Source: Sphingomonas turrisvirgatae
GTDB lineage: Bacteria; Pseudomonadota; Alphaproteobacteria; Sphingomonadales; Sphingomonadaceae
DNA length: 64,000 nt
Assembly (NCBI RefSeq): GCF_001721295.1
Contig: NZ_MDDS01000013.1
Span: 124,001-188,000, forward strand
Direction: 5' to 3'
Of this stretch, positions 18,809 to 27,968 are shown piece after piece. A program made the translations under genes and the position numbers. The notes beneath the pieces are model-generated. The model worked only from the letters and a program-made list of their open reading frames with translations, did not search any database and was not told the DNA's origin. The first letter of the stretch is position 1; every line of letters begins with the position of its first letter.

Positions 18809-20109
18809 TCCGCCGCCTCCTGCATCGGGGCGAGGCCCCCGCCCTGCTTCTCGACGATCCGCCGCTCGATCTCGGGACGGAAATGCTTGATGAGGCCCTG
18901 GATCGGCCAAGCCGCCGCGTCGCCGAGCGCGCAGATGGTGTGCCCCTCGACCTGCTTGGTCACGTTGTAGAGCGTGTCAATCTCGCTGATGTCCGCGTCG
19001 CCGGTGCGCAGCCGCTCCATCACGCGCCACATCCAGCCGGTACCCTCGCGGCATGGGGTGCACTGGCCGCAGCTCTCATGCTTGTAGAAGTAGGAGATGC
19101 GGCTGATCGCCTGGACGATGTCGGTCGACTTATCCATCACGATGACCGCCGCGGTGCCGAGGCCCGATCCGACGGCCCGAAGCCCGTCGAAATCCATCGG
19201 GCAGTCCATGATCTGCTCGGCCGGGACCAGCGGCACCGACGAGCCGCCCGGGATCACCGCGACCAGATTGTCCCAGCCGCCGCGAATGCCGCCGCAATGC
19301 TTCTCGATCAGCTCGCGGAACGGGATCGACATGCTCTCCTCGACCACGCACGGCTTTTCGACATGGCCGCTGATCTGGAAGAGCTTGGTGCCCTTGTTGT
19401 TCTCGTTGCCGAAGCTGGCGAACCATTCGGGCGAGCGGCGCAGGATCGTCGGCGCGACCGCGATGCTCTCGACATTGTTGACCGTGGTCGGGCAGCCATA
19501 GAGGCCCGCGCCTGCCGGGAAGGGCGGCTTGAGGCGCGGCTGACCCTTCTTGCCCTCAAGGCTTTCGATCATCGCGGTTTCTTCGCCGCAGATATAGGCG
19601 CCGGCGCCGCGATGACAGAACACGTCGAAGTCATAGCCCGAGCCACAGGCATTCTTGCCCAGCAGACCCTTGGCGTATGCTTCCTCGATCGCCGCGAACA
19701 GCGTCTGCGCCTCGCGGATATATTCGCCGCGAATATAGATATACGCCGCGCGTGCGCGCATGGCGAAGCCGGCGACCAGCGCGCCTTCCAGCAACAAATG
19801 CGGATCGTGGCGGATGATCTCGCGGTCCTTGCACGAGCCCGGTTCGGATTCGTCCGCGTTGATGACCAGGAAGCTCGGCCGCTCGGACGTCGGGTTCTTG
19901 GGCATGAACGACCATTTCATGCCGGTTGGGAAGCCCGCCCCGCCGCGACCGCGCAGGCCCGATGCCTTGATCCGATCGATGATCGTATCCGGGCCGAGCG
20001 CCAGCAGCGCCTTGGTATTGTCCCACGCGCCGCGCAGAATCGCAGCGTCGAGGTTCCACGGCTGATAACCGTAGAGATTGGTGAAGATGCGATCCTTGTC
20101 GGCCAGCAT
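18805..20109 (-). CDS. nuoF: NADH-quinone oxidoreductase subunit F
   Basis: 434 aa, the NADH-oxidising subunit. The NADH/FMN site is in [16 protein letters not shown], and the N3 4Fe-4S cluster motif is [10 protein letters not shown] with a later Cys in [14 protein letters not shown]. The start ATG overlaps the stop of the 31-aa gene (TAATG). Confidence 0.97.
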   Translation of the reverse strand: MLADKDRIFTNLYGYQPWNLDAAILRGAWDNTKALLALGPDTIIDRIKASGLRGRGGAGFPTGMKWSFMPKNPTSERPSFLVINADESEPGSCKDREIIRHDPHLLLEGALVAGFAMRARAAYIYIRGEYIREAQTLFAAIEEAYAKGLLGKNACGSGYDFDVFCHRGAGAYICGEETAMIESLEGKKGQPRLKPPFPAGAGLYGCPTTVNNVESIAVAPTILRRSPEWFASFGNENNKGTKLFQISGHVEKPCVVEESMSIPFRELIEKHCGGIRGGWDNLVAVIPGGSSVPLVPAEQIMDCPMDFDGLRAVGSGLGTAAVIVMDKSTDIVQAISRISYFYKHESCGQCTPCREGTGWMWRVMERLRTGDADISEIDTLYNVTKQVEGHTICALGDAAAWPIQGLIKHFRPEIERRIVEKQGGGLAPMQEAAE

Positions 20110-20204
20110 TATTTGCTGCCCTTCTTCGCGCGCGTGCCGGCCCAGATCGCGATCATCGCACCCGTCATCGCGCAGAATATGCCGAGCCAGGCTGCCGTGT
20201 TCAC
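20109..20204 (-). CDS. 31-aa single-span membrane microprotein in the nuo operon
   Basis: Read directly from the sequence: a GTG at 20204 gives a 31-aa product, [15 protein letters not shown] then [16 protein letters not shown]. One transmembrane helix (about residues 5-24) is followed by a basic tail, predicting the C-terminus inside. GGAGG lies six bases before the GTG. The start overlaps the upstream 57-aa gene (GTGA) and the stop overlaps nuoF (TAATG), so both ends are coupled. No family is recognised. The tight packing and the RBS argue that it is translated. Confidence 0.7.
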   Translation of the reverse strand: MNTAAWLGIFCAMTGAMIAIWAGTRAKKGSK

Positions 20205-20374
20205 TTCGGACCTCCGATACGCTTGTTGTCCTTGACCGCGAGGTAGATCGCGACGCCGATGCCGACCAGCAGCAGCGGGAAGAACAGCTTGGCCGCGAGC
20301 TTCAGCACCCAGCCGAGCACGACGATGCCGCCGATGATCGCAAGGATCGTTACGATGGTGTTCTTGCTCACCAT
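20201..20374 (-). CDS. 57-aa membrane protein in the nuo operon
   Basis: ATG at 20374 with GGAG just upstream, overlapping the nuoE stop by 7 bases. The product has two hydrophobic stretches (about residues 5-24 and 30-47) and a basic end ([11 protein letters not shown]). No known family is recognised. With the 31-aa gene it forms a coupled nuoE-57aa-31aa-nuoF chain. Both could be complex I assembly or supernumerary subunits, but that is inference. Confidence 0.75.
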   Translation of the reverse strand: MVSKNTIVTILAIIGGIVVLGWVLKLAAKLFFPLLLVGIGVAIYLAVKDNKRIGGPK

Positions 20375-21036
20375 TCGCTCCTGTAATCGTGATTGGCCGA
20401 GACCATTTCCTTGAGCGTCGTGGGCCCGCCCAGCGGCTCGACCGTGTGCCGGCCCGGCTCCTGCGTTCCCGCCCTGGGCGTCTGCCCATTGGCCAGCGCA
20501 TCGAGGATCGCGACGGTGCGGTCGTAATCCAGGTCTTCGTAATTGTCGTCGTTGATCTGGACCATCGGCGCCGACGCGCAATTGCCCATGCATTCGACTT
20601 CGGTCAGCGTGAACAGGCCGTCGGGCGTGGTCTTGCCCTTGGTCATGCCGCGGTTCTTGCACGCCGCGAACACGTCGTCCGACCCGCGCAGCCAACACGG
20701 CGTCGTGCCGCACACCTGGACGTGGTACTTGCCGACCGGATGCAGGTTGAACATCGTGTAGAAGGTCGCGACCTCCAGCACGCGGATCACCGCCATGTCG
20801 AGCTCACGCGCGACGAACTCGATCACCGGGATCGGCAGCCAGCCCTGCGTATTGGTTTCGGCCCCCACCTGACGCTGCGCCAGATCGAGATAGGGGATGG
20901 TGCAGCTCATCTGCCTGCCGGCAGGATAGCGCGCACGGATCGTCGCAGCCTTGGCGGCATTTTCCGCCGACCAGGCGAAATTACCCCAGCGCGCCCGGAT
21001 TTCCGGCGTGTCTTCGATTGCGTTTGCGTCGGCCAT
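20368..21036 (-). CDS. nuoE: NADH-quinone oxidoreductase subunit E
   Basis: 222 aa, thioredoxin-like 2Fe-2S subunit (N1a, 24-kDa type). Cluster Cys residues are in CGTTPCWLRG and CMGNCASAP. The C-terminus is extended by about 50 residues relative to E. coli. The start overlaps the SnoaL-like gene stop (TAATG). Confidence 0.97.
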   Translation of the reverse strand: MADANAIEDTPEIRARWGNFAWSAENAAKAATIRARYPAGRQMSCTIPYLDLAQRQVGAETNTQGWLPIPVIEFVARELDMAVIRVLEVATFYTMFNLHPVGKYHVQVCGTTPCWLRGSDDVFAACKNRGMTKGKTTPDGLFTLTEVECMGNCASAPMVQINDDNYEDLDYDRTVAILDALANGQTPRAGTQEPGRHTVEPLGGPTTLKEMVSANHDYRSEW

Positions 21037-21371
21037 TAGCGGATGAACTCCACGCGGCTCACCTTGTCGCCGCTGAAGGAATAGATGGACATAACGTCGA
21101 ACTGCTCGCCATCGGGCGCGCGGCTGACCTTTTCGAGAAGCACCACCGTCTCGCCCAGTTCATAGCTGGTGAGGATGTCGGCGTGGTTCTGTGGGAATTG
21201 CGCGAACATGGCCTGAAGACCCGAACGCACCCCTTCCCTGCCCTCGCGCAGCACGGCGCCGCGATAGCCCGCTTCGCAGGCATCGTGGGTCATCAGCTCG
21301 ACATAGCCGTCAGCGTCCTGCGCGTTGTAGCGGGCGATCATTTCATGCGCGGTGGCAAGACGCTGGCTCAC
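21036..21371 (-). CDS. SnoaL-like / NTF2-fold small protein in the nuo operon
   Basis: 111 aa from a GTG at 21371 that overlaps the nuoD stop (GTGA), with a GGGGAG Shine-Dalgarno; the longer open frame is a nuoD shadow. The pattern of an N-terminal helix ([12 protein letters not shown]), [11 protein letters not shown], then strands ending in [21 protein letters not shown] is typical of SnoaL-like NTF2-fold proteins, a cone-shaped pocket fold used by isomerases, hydrolases and binding proteins. No catalytic set can be assigned. It is cotranscribed with complex I; its role is unknown. Confidence 0.75.
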   Translation of the reverse strand: MSQRLATAHEMIARYNAQDADGYVELMTHDACEAGYRGAVLREGREGVRSGLQAMFAQFPQNHADILTSYELGETVVLLEKVSRAPDGEQFDVMSIYSFSGDKVSRVEFIR

Positions 21372-22603
21372 CGGTCGCACTCCCCGAACACGATATCCAT
21401 GGCGCCCAGGATCGCGGTGATGTCCGCCAGCATGTGCCCCTTGGCCATGAAGTCGAACGCCTGCAAATGGCTGAATGCGGTCGGGCGGATCTTGCAGCGA
21501 TAGGGTTTGTTCGACCCGTCGCTGATCAGATAGACGCCGAGTTCGCCCTTGGGGCTTTCGGTCGCGACGTAGACTTCGCCGGCCGGAACGTGGAAGCCTT
21601 CGGTATACAGCTTGAAGTGATGGATGAGCGCTTCCATCGACTGCTTCATCTCGGCGCGCTTGGGCGGGCCGACCTTGCGATCGAGCGTCATCACCGGGCC
21701 GTCCGGCATTTCGGCCAGGCACTGTTTCATGATGCGCGCGGATTGATAGACTTCCTCGACGCGGACCATGAAGCGATCGTAGCAGTCGCCGCGCGTGCCG
21801 ACCGGCACGTCGAACTCCATGCGGTCATAGACGTCATAGGGCTGGGACTTGCGGATGTCCCAGGGAATGCCGGCGGCGCGGATCATCGGGCCGGAAAAGC
21901 CCCATTTGATCGCATCGTCGCGGCCCACGACGGCGATGTCGACGTTGCGCTGCTTGAAGATGCGGTTTTCCGCGACCAGGCTGATCGCATCGCCGAACAG
22001 CCGCGGCAGACGCGTGTCGAGCCAGTCGGCGATGTCGGCCAGGAGCTTGAGCGGCACGTCTTCATGCACCCCGCCGACGCGGAAGTAATTGGCGTGCATG
22101 CGCGCGCCCGACGCGCGCTCATAGAAGTTCATGCAGTCTTCGCGCAGCTCGAACATCCACAGGTTCGGCGTCATCGCGCCGACGTCCATGACGTGCGAAC
22201 CCAGGTTGAGCATGTGATTCTTGATGCGCGTCAGCTCGGCGAAGAACACGCGGAGATACTGCGCGCGAAGCGGCACTTCGAGGTCGAGCAGTTTCTCGAT
22301 CGCGAGCACGAAGCTGTGCTCCATCGCCATCGGCGAGCAGTAATCGAGCCGGTCGAAATAGGGGATCGCCTGATTGTACGTCTTGTACTCGATCAGCTTT
22401 TCGGTCCCGCGGTGCAGCAGACCGACATGCGGATCGATCCGCTCGATGATCTCGCCGTCCAGTTCGGTGACGAGGCGCAGCACGCCGTGCGCCGCCGGGT
22501 GCTGCGGCCCGAAGTTGATCGTGTAGTTCGCGATCTCGACATTGTCCGCGACCGAGCCGTCGGGAACATGGCCGTGCATCAGCTGATCGACGGTATCGTT
22601 CAC
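21368..22603 (-). CDS. nuoD: NADH-quinone oxidoreductase subunit D
   Basis: 411 aa from a GTG start that overlaps the nuoC stop. This is the 49-kDa subunit lining the quinone site, with [15 protein letters not shown] near the N-terminus (quinone-headgroup His) and the family's C-terminal [19 protein letters not shown]. It is separate from NuoC, as is usual in alphaproteobacteria. Confidence 0.97.
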   Translation of the reverse strand: MNDTVDQLMHGHVPDGSVADNVEIANYTINFGPQHPAAHGVLRLVTELDGEIIERIDPHVGLLHRGTEKLIEYKTYNQAIPYFDRLDYCSPMAMEHSFVLAIEKLLDLEVPLRAQYLRVFFAELTRIKNHMLNLGSHVMDVGAMTPNLWMFELREDCMNFYERASGARMHANYFRVGGVHEDVPLKLLADIADWLDTRLPRLFGDAISLVAENRIFKQRNVDIAVVGRDDAIKWGFSGPMIRAAGIPWDIRKSQPYDVYDRMEFDVPVGTRGDCYDRFMVRVEEVYQSARIMKQCLAEMPDGPVMTLDRKVGPPKRAEMKQSMEALIHHFKLYTEGFHVPAGEVYVATESPKGELGVYLISDGSNKPYRCKIRPTAFSHLQAFDFMAKGHMLADITAILGAMDIVFGECDR

Positions 22604-23511
22604 TGGTTTTGCCCCTTGCCCTTGGTGGGCACGACATCAGGGTTTTTGGGCTTGCTCTTGCGCTTGTTGCCCGGCGTCGGCTCGCCCGCGCCGGTCTGGG
22701 CGGTCGAATCCGTCGTCTTGGCAGTCTTCGCGCGCGGCTTGGCGGTTTTCTTGGCCTTGTCGCCCGCCTTCTGCACCTCGTCGGCGCTCACCGGCGAAGG
22801 CGCGCCCTTGGCCTGCGGCACGGCGGGCGCTGCAGCAGGGGCCGGCGGCGGAGACGGCGGCGCCTTGCCCTGCGGCGTGTCGCCGGGGCCGGGGCCTGCC
22901 ACCTTCTCGTCGCCCGGCAGCACATATTGCGCGCCTTCCCACGGGCTCATGAAGTCGAAGTTGCGGAAATCCTGAGCGAGGCTCACTGGTTCATAGACCA
23001 CGCGCTTGGCTTCTTCCGAATAGCGCAGTTCGACGAACCCGGAGAGCGGGAAGTCCTTGCGCTGCGGATGCCCGCGGAACCCATAGTCGGTCAGGATACG
23101 GCGCAGGTCCGAATTGCCTTCGAACAGCACGCCGTACATGTCGTACACCTCGCGCTCGAGCCAGCCGGCGACCGGCCAGATACCGGTTACCGACGGCACC
23201 GGCTGGACCTCGTTCGTCGTCACGCGCACGCGGATGCGGTGATTGCGGGTATAGCTGAGTAGCATGTAGCAGACGTCGAACCGCTCGGCCCGCGCCGGGT
23301 AATCGACGCCGGCGATTTCCATCAGCGCCTGATATTCCAGACCGGCGCCGTCGCGCAGCGCGACCATCGCGTCGAGAAGCCGATCGCGCTGGACCGTCAG
23401 ATTGACCTCACCGACCAGGTCGGTCGCCTCGATCAGCATGTCGCCCAGCGCCGCCTGCGCGGCCGCGATCACGCCGTCATTCGCGGCGTAGCGGGGAGCC
23501 GGCGCCCTCAC
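22600..23511 (-). CDS. nuoC: NADH-quinone oxidoreductase subunit C with a long C-terminal tail
   Basis: 303 aa from a GTG start. Residues about 1-200 are the 30-kDa domain, with [17 protein letters not shown] and [21 protein letters not shown]. Residues about 205-303 form a low-complexity tail rich in Ala, Pro, Lys and Thr (for example [13 protein letters not shown], then Lys-rich [13 protein letters not shown]), predicted to be disordered and positively charged. The catalytic core is complete. The tail has no assigned role. Confidence 0.95.
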   Translation of the reverse strand: MRAPAPRYAANDGVIAAAQAALGDMLIEATDLVGEVNLTVQRDRLLDAMVALRDGAGLEYQALMEIAGVDYPARAERFDVCYMLLSYTRNHRIRVRVTTNEVQPVPSVTGIWPVAGWLEREVYDMYGVLFEGNSDLRRILTDYGFRGHPQRKDFPLSGFVELRYSEEAKRVVYEPVSLAQDFRNFDFMSPWEGAQYVLPGDEKVAGPGPGDTPQGKAPPSPPPAPAAAPAVPQAKGAPSPVSADEVQKAGDKAKKTAKPRAKTAKTTDSTAQTGAGEPTPGNKRKSKPKNPDVVPTKGKGQNQ

Positions 23512-24080
23512 CGCGTCACCGTGCCGATGCGGCGGATCTTCCGCTGAAGCTGCATCACGCCATAGAGCAGCGCCTCGGCCGTCGGGGGGCAGCCGGGGAC
23601 ATAAATGTCGACCGGCACGATCCGGTCACATCCGCGCACGACGCTGTAGCTATAGTGGTAATAGCCGCCGCCATTGGCGCAGCTGCCCATCGAGATGACG
23701 TATTTGGGCTCGCTCATCTGATCGTAGACGCGGCGGAGCGCCGGAGCCATCTTGTTGCACAGCGTGCCAGCGACAATCATCACGTCGCTTTGACGCGGAG
23801 AGGCGCGCGGGGCGGCGCCGAACCGCTCCATGTCGTAGCGCGGCATGTTGACGTGGATCATCTCGACCGCGCAGCAGGCGAGGCCGAAGGTCATCCACCA
23901 CAAGGAGCCGGTGCGCGCCCACTGGAACAACTCCTCGGTCGAGGTGACCAGGAAGCCCTTGTCGTTCAGCTCGCCATTGAGGTCGTTGAAAAAGCCCTGC
24001 TCGGGCTGCACCACCGGCTGGCCCGCCATGGGCTGGCCTTGCGCGTTGAGGATCGGGGAGGTCTGGTTCACTTGGCTCAT
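23508..24080 (-). CDS. nuoB: NADH-quinone oxidoreductase subunit B
   Basis: 190 aa from the ATG at 24080, which overlaps the nuoA stop by ATGA; the longer frame is a shadow. It holds cluster N2 next to the quinone site: the paired Cys in LACCAVEM, then [10 protein letters not shown] and [15 protein letters not shown]. The first 45 residues are a Gln/Pro-rich leader common in alphaproteobacteria. Confidence 0.97.
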   Translation of the reverse strand: MSQVNQTSPILNAQGQPMAGQPVVQPEQGFFNDLNGELNDKGFLVTSTEELFQWARTGSLWWMTFGLACCAVEMIHVNMPRYDMERFGAAPRASPRQSDVMIVAGTLCNKMAPALRRVYDQMSEPKYVISMGSCANGGGYYHYSYSVVRGCDRIVPVDIYVPGCPPTAEALLYGVMQLQRKIRRIGTVTR

Positions 24081-24454
24081 TCCCACTCCAGCGCCCCGAC
24101 CTTCCAGGCATAAGCCAGGCCGAGCGCGAGTTCGCCGATGAAGATCATCATGCTGATCCACGCCGCCCAACCCAGGTCGAACACCGTGACCGCCCAGGGA
24201 TAAAGGAACGCCGCTTCGAGATCGAAGATGATGAAGAGGATCGCAACGAGATAGAAGCGCACGTCGAACTGGCTGCGGCTGTCCTGGAACGCGGGGAAAC
24301 CGCACTCATATTCAGTCAGCTTTTCCGGCGTCGGCTGGTGCGCGCCGGTGAAGCGGGCCGCGACCATGGGCAGGAAAACAAAGGCACTCGAAAGCACCAG
24401 CGCCACCCCCAGGAACAGGAGGATCGGCAGATATTGCGACAGGTCGACCAACAT
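24077..24454 (-). CDS. nuoA: NADH-quinone oxidoreductase subunit A
   Basis: 125 aa from the ATG at 24454 ([10 protein letters not shown]), three transmembrane helices, with the conserved loop YECGFPAF after helix 1 and the acidic [12 protein letters not shown] helix. The longer in-frame extension to 24541 has no membrane character and is not needed. First gene of the nuo operon; its promoter should lie in 24455-24651. Confidence 0.95.
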   Translation of the reverse strand: MLVDLSQYLPILLFLGVALVLSSAFVFLPMVAARFTGAHQPTPEKLTEYECGFPAFQDSRSQFDVRFYLVAILFIIFDLEAAFLYPWAVTVFDLGWAAWISMMIFIGELALGLAYAWKVGALEWE

Positions 24455-24543
24455 GGCTCTCGCAGTTGCGGAAACTTGGCGCCGCTTTAGGCCGATGGGG
24501 GGTGCGGGACAAGGGCGGAAACCCTTGAGAATCATTCGCAACT

Positions 24544-24605
24544 ACCCTCCCGCAATCGGAAGGAGGGCGCCTGCGCAGCGGGCGGCGGGCAAGCCGCCGC
24601 GCAGG
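24544..24605 (-). terminator. Hairpins between suhB and nuoA, possible suhB terminator
   Basis: Two inverted repeats lie in the 197-bp gap: ccctcc/ggaggg around 24545-24567, and a longer nested hairpin with outer arms 24570-24576 and 24599-24605 (cctgcgc/gcgcagg) and an inner gcggc/gccgc pair. No clear T-run follows on the minus strand, so termination is only suggested. The nuo promoter should lie between these hairpins and 24454; I cannot pick a convincing -35/-10. Confidence 0.35.
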
Positions 24606-24651
24606 ATGTTGCCCGCCGCTCGGTGCCACCGTCCCGTGCCGGGCGGATCGA

Positions 24652-25473
24652 TCAGGCGTTGCGCAGCGATCCCGCTAGGAGCTTGTGCAGCTTGGAGTGC
24701 AGGCCGTCGTTCGCGGCCAGCACCTGGCCCTTGGCGATGTTGACCTCGGTGCCGCGATAGTCGGTCGCGAAGCCGCCGGCTTCCTTGACGATCAGCAGCC
24801 CCGCGGCGATGTCCCAGGGCTTCAGATCGCTTTCCCAGAAGCCGTCATAGCGGCCGGCCGCGACCCAGGCGAGATCGAGCGCGGCCGAGCCGAAGCGGCG
24901 GATGCCCGCGACTTCGGGCGCGATCGCACCAAAGATGCGGCTCCATTCGGCGAAATTGCCATGGCCGAGAAACGGGATGCCCGTCGCGATCAGCGCGTCG
25001 GCCAGGTCCCTGCGCGCCGAGACGCGCAGCCGCTGATCCTGCAGCCAGGCGCCCCGGCCCTTTTCGGCCCAGAAGCTCTCGTCCGTCACTGGCTGATAGA
25101 TATAGCCGTGCGTGATCTCGGGCTTGCCCTGGCTACCGAACGGATCCTCGACCGCGATCGACATGCAGAAATGCGGGATGCCGTGGAGGAAGTTGCTGGT
25201 GCCATCGAGCGGATCGATGATCCAGCGCGGCTTGTTGGGATCACCTTTGATCTCGCCACGCTCCTCGACCAGGAAGCCCCAGTCTGGCCGCGCCTTCTGC
25301 AGCTCCTCGATCAACGTGTCCTCGGCGCGCTTGTCGGCGATCGACACGAAGTCGGCCGGCCCCTTGCGGCTGACCTGAAGGTGCTGAACTTCGTTGAAGT
25401 CACGCCGTAGCCGCGGCCCCGCCTTGCGCGCGGCGCGTTCCATGACGGTGATGAGGCCGGAATGGGAAACCAT
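24652..25473 (-). CDS. suhB: Inositol monophosphatase family protein
   Basis: 273 aa. Metal-site motifs are all present: the Glu in FLVEERGE, WIIDPLDGTSNFLHG, and WDIAAGLLIVKEAGG near the C-terminus. It dephosphorylates inositol-1-phosphate or related sugar phosphates such as 3'-phosphoadenosine-type substrates. Sequence alone does not separate SuhB from other family members. It lies downstream of efp, 125 bases away across a hairpin repeat. Confidence 0.88.
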   Translation of the reverse strand: MVSHSGLITVMERAARKAGPRLRRDFNEVQHLQVSRKGPADFVSIADKRAEDTLIEELQKARPDWGFLVEERGEIKGDPNKPRWIIDPLDGTSNFLHGIPHFCMSIAVEDPFGSQGKPEITHGYIYQPVTDESFWAEKGRGAWLQDQRLRVSARRDLADALIATGIPFLGHGNFAEWSRIFGAIAPEVAGIRRFGSAALDLAWVAAGRYDGFWESDLKPWDIAAGLLIVKEAGGFATDYRGTEVNIAKGQVLAANDGLHSKLHKLLAGSLRNA

Positions 25474-25486
25474 GTTAGCTCCAATA

Positions 25487-25594
25487 CCCCTCTCCTATCG
25501 GGAGAGGGAGGGGCCCATCGCGCCAGCGATGGGAGGGTGAGGGCGAGGATGGTTTCAAGCCCCCCTCACCCCACCCTCTCCCAGAGGGAGAGGG
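25487..25594. repeat. Triple-hairpin intergenic repeat
   Basis: Three tandem hairpins: ccctctcc (25488-25495) with ggagaggg (25501-25508); cccatcgc (25514-25521) with gcgatggg (25526-25533); and ccctctccc (25574-25582) with gggagaggg (25586-25594). The outer two share the same arm sequence. A related composite element lies at 44907-45078. It lies between efp and suhB and may end efp transcription. Confidence 0.75.
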
Positions 25595-25598
25595 CTAA

Positions 25599-26162
25599 TT
25601 AATCCGCGCGGCGGACGTAGGTCTGCTCGTAAACATCGACGACGATGCGCGTGCCGCTGGCGATGTGCGGCGGCACCATGATGCGCACGCCATTGTCGAG
25701 AATTGCGGGCTTGTAGCTCGACGAGGCGGTCTGCCCCTTCACCACCGCATCGGCCTCGACGATCGTCGCTTCGATCGTGTCGGGCAGCTGGACGCTGATC
25801 GCTTCGTCCTCGTACAGCTCCATCACCACGTCCATGCCGTCCTGCAGGAATGCGGCAGCGTCGCCCAGCAGGTCGCGCGGCAGCGTGGTCTGTTCGTAGC
25901 TTTCCTTGTCCATGAAGACGAGCGCGTCGCCTTCCGGGTACAGAAACTGGAAATCCTTGGTATCGAGCCGCACGCGCTCTACCGTCTCGGCCGAGCGGAA
26001 GCGGACGTTGTTCTTGCGGCCATCGCGCAGGTTCTTGAGCTCGACCTGCATGTAGGCGCCGCCCTTGCCCGGCTGGGTGTGCTGGATCTTTACCGCGCGC
26101 CAGATGCCGTTTTCATATTCGATGATGTTGCCGGGACGGATGTCCACGCCGCTGATCTTCAT
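25599..26162 (-). CDS. efp: Translation elongation factor P
   Basis: 187 aa, normal three-domain length: N-terminal KOW-like domain, two OB domains, and the C-terminal signature [17 protein letters not shown] in slightly variant form. The tip residue is Lys33 in QPGKGGAYM, the position modified by EpmA-type beta-lysylation in many bacteria; no epmA/epmB is in this window. EF-P relieves ribosome stalling at polyproline stretches. Confidence 0.97.
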   Translation of the reverse strand: MKISGVDIRPGNIIEYENGIWRAVKIQHTQPGKGGAYMQVELKNLRDGRKNNVRFRSAETVERVRLDTKDFQFLYPEGDALVFMDKESYEQTTLPRDLLGDAAAFLQDGMDVVMELYEDEAISVQLPDTIEATIVEADAVVKGQTASSSYKPAILDNGVRIMVPPHIASGTRIVVDVYEQTYVRRAD

Positions 26163-26235
26163 GGGGATCGCCTACAGTGCTGAGAAAGAACCTAGACCGT
26201 CGGGGTGATCCCCAAAGGTCCAACAACGCCGGCTA

Positions 26236-26826
26236 CTAGCGGCCTGGGCGCGCGCCCGCAAGCAGCGGATAGGGATCGACCGGCGTCCCCTGCCACCAGC
26301 GCTCGCCCCGCCCCATCCGCGCGACGGCGAAGTGCAGGTGATAATTGCCTGCGCCGGCATTGCCGCTGTCGCCGACATAGCCGAGCAGTTCGCCAGCCCG
26401 CACGCGCTTGCCCTCGACCATATTGGCCGCATAGGCGCGAAGATGCGCATAGTAGAGCATGAGGTCGCCGCTGGCGGCGCGTTGATAGAGGGTGATGCCG
26501 CCGCCCCCCTTTGAAAAATAGAGTTTCTCGACCACCCCGTCCTGCGCCGCGACGACCGGCGCGCCGGCCGGCGCCATGATGTCGAGCGCCTGGTGCGAGC
26601 GGGTGCCGCCGCCGCGCGCCTCGCCCCAGTTGCTGCGCAGCGAGCGCACGTCGATCCCCTCGACCGGCACGATCAGGCCGCCGGAAGTCCGTTGGGCGGG
26701 CGGCACGGCGGCGGCCGGCGGCGCGGTCGGCTGCGGCTCGATCACGCGCACGGTGGCGACGAGGAATGCGATCGCTGCTGCCGCCAGCGCAAGCGCGCTC
26801 CAGCCGACGATGCGCAGGATGCTCAT
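26236..26826 (-). CDS. M23-family metallopeptidase (LytM-type), membrane anchored
   Basis: 196 aa from the ATG at 26826, which overlaps the L,D-transpeptidase stop (ATGA). One N-terminal membrane helix (about residues 7-27) is followed by a Pro-rich linker and an M23 domain. The catalytic zinc residues appear as SHQALDI (H-x3-D) and HLHF, with a further His in YYAHLRAY, so the enzyme looks active. It should cleave peptidoglycan cross-bridges or act in envelope remodelling, paired with the transpeptidase. Confidence 0.88.
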   Translation of the reverse strand: MSILRIVGWSALALAAAAIAFLVATVRVIEPQPTAPPAAAVPPAQRTSGGLIVPVEGIDVRSLRSNWGEARGGGTRSHQALDIMAPAGAPVVAAQDGVVEKLYFSKGGGGITLYQRAASGDLMLYYAHLRAYAANMVEGKRVRAGELLGYVGDSGNAGAGNYHLHFAVARMGRGERWWQGTPVDPYPLLAGARPGR

Positions 26827-27869
26827 TCCTGAAAGACCACCGCCGTGCTGGTATCTACCATCAGCGCCAGCCGTGCGGCGTCCCAGTTGGCGAGCCGGAT
26901 GCAACCATGGCTTTCACTGCGGCCGATCTGGTGCGGCTCGGGCGTGCCGTGGATGCCGTAATGCTCCTTGCTCAGGTCGATCCACACGACGCCGACCGGA
27001 CTGTTCGGGCCGGGCGGCAGCAGCGCATCAGGTTTCTTGTCAGAAACGTCCCAGAACAGCTTGGGATTATAGTGGAATTCCGGATTGGGCGCGACGCCGC
27101 GAATCTTCCAGCTGCCGATCGGAAGCGGGTCCTTAGCACTGCCGGTCGTCACGTTGAACTGGGCGGCGAGCTTGCCGTCCTTGCCGAACACGCGCAGCAC
27201 CTTGTCCGACTTGTCGACCACGATCCGGGCCGCCTTGGGCTGCGTGGCGCCGACATTCAGGTCGGTCAGCGTCTTGCGCCAATCCGGCTTGACGCTCGCC
27301 TCAAACGCGCCGCCCGTCGGCGTGACGCCGGGCACCTGGATCGGCACGCCGGCAGCCAGGCGCGTGTCGGGGCTGTTCAATTCGATCAGCACCTGTGGCG
27401 TCGTATGGAACATCTCGGCCAGCTTCTCGATCGCCGAGCGATAGCCCATCGTCGGGAGCTTGGCCTGCGCCTGCGGGTCCTTAGGCCAAGGCCGGATGAA
27501 TGGTCCGGCGAGCATTTCAGGCGTCAGCCGCACGATCCTGGTCGGTCGCACCGCGCGATGCTCGTGCAGCGCCTCAAGGGTGCGCTGGTCAATCTTGCCA
27601 GTTATCGGCAACTGCCGCGCGATCTGATAGCCTTTCAGCGCCGCAGTCAGCGACTGCCCCTCGCGCCCGTCGAGGATGCCCGGCGGGAAGCCGAGATGAT
27701 CGAGGATCACCTGAACGTGCAGCACGTCGCGATCGAGTGCCGGTTTGGCCGTCGCCCCCGCCTGTTTCTGACCCGCAGGCTGCCCGGCAGCGACGTTCCC
27801 CTGGCCCTGAGCCGCCGTCAAACCGGCCAGCGCCGCAATCCCCAAAGCCGAAGCAACAAATACCCGCAC
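26823..27869 (-). CDS. L,D-transpeptidase (YkuD family) with peptidoglycan-binding domain
   Basis: 348 aa from a GTG start preceded by AGGAGAAGGG. A signal peptide (VFVASALGIAALAGLTAAQ), a PG_binding_1-like region (VILDHLGFPPGILDGREG) and a C-terminal YkuD domain follow. The catalytic motif is IHGTPEPHQIGRSESHGCIRLANWD, of which SHGCIRL holds the nucleophilic Cys. It should make 3-3 cross-links or attach proteins to peptidoglycan in the periplasm. It is coupled to the M23 gene downstream. Confidence 0.92.
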   Translation of the reverse strand: MRVFVASALGIAALAGLTAAQGQGNVAAGQPAGQKQAGATAKPALDRDVLHVQVILDHLGFPPGILDGREGQSLTAALKGYQIARQLPITGKIDQRTLEALHEHRAVRPTRIVRLTPEMLAGPFIRPWPKDPQAQAKLPTMGYRSAIEKLAEMFHTTPQVLIELNSPDTRLAAGVPIQVPGVTPTGGAFEASVKPDWRKTLTDLNVGATQPKAARIVVDKSDKVLRVFGKDGKLAAQFNVTTGSAKDPLPIGSWKIRGVAPNPEFHYNPKLFWDVSDKKPDALLPPGPNSPVGVVWIDLSKEHYGIHGTPEPHQIGRSESHGCIRLANWDAARLALMVDTSTAVVFQE

Positions 27870-27968
27870 GCGGCCCTTCTCCTCTCAATTTCAGGAAGAA
27901 CGGCCGACGTGCGGGCTTTGTTTCACATGCGTCGGCGCGCGGAAGCTGCTGCTGCCGCGCGCCCCGCC

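Noticed and set aside
24455-24651. Possible riboswitch before the nuo operon
   Set aside because: Only simple hairpins are seen; no known riboswitch core could be recognised.
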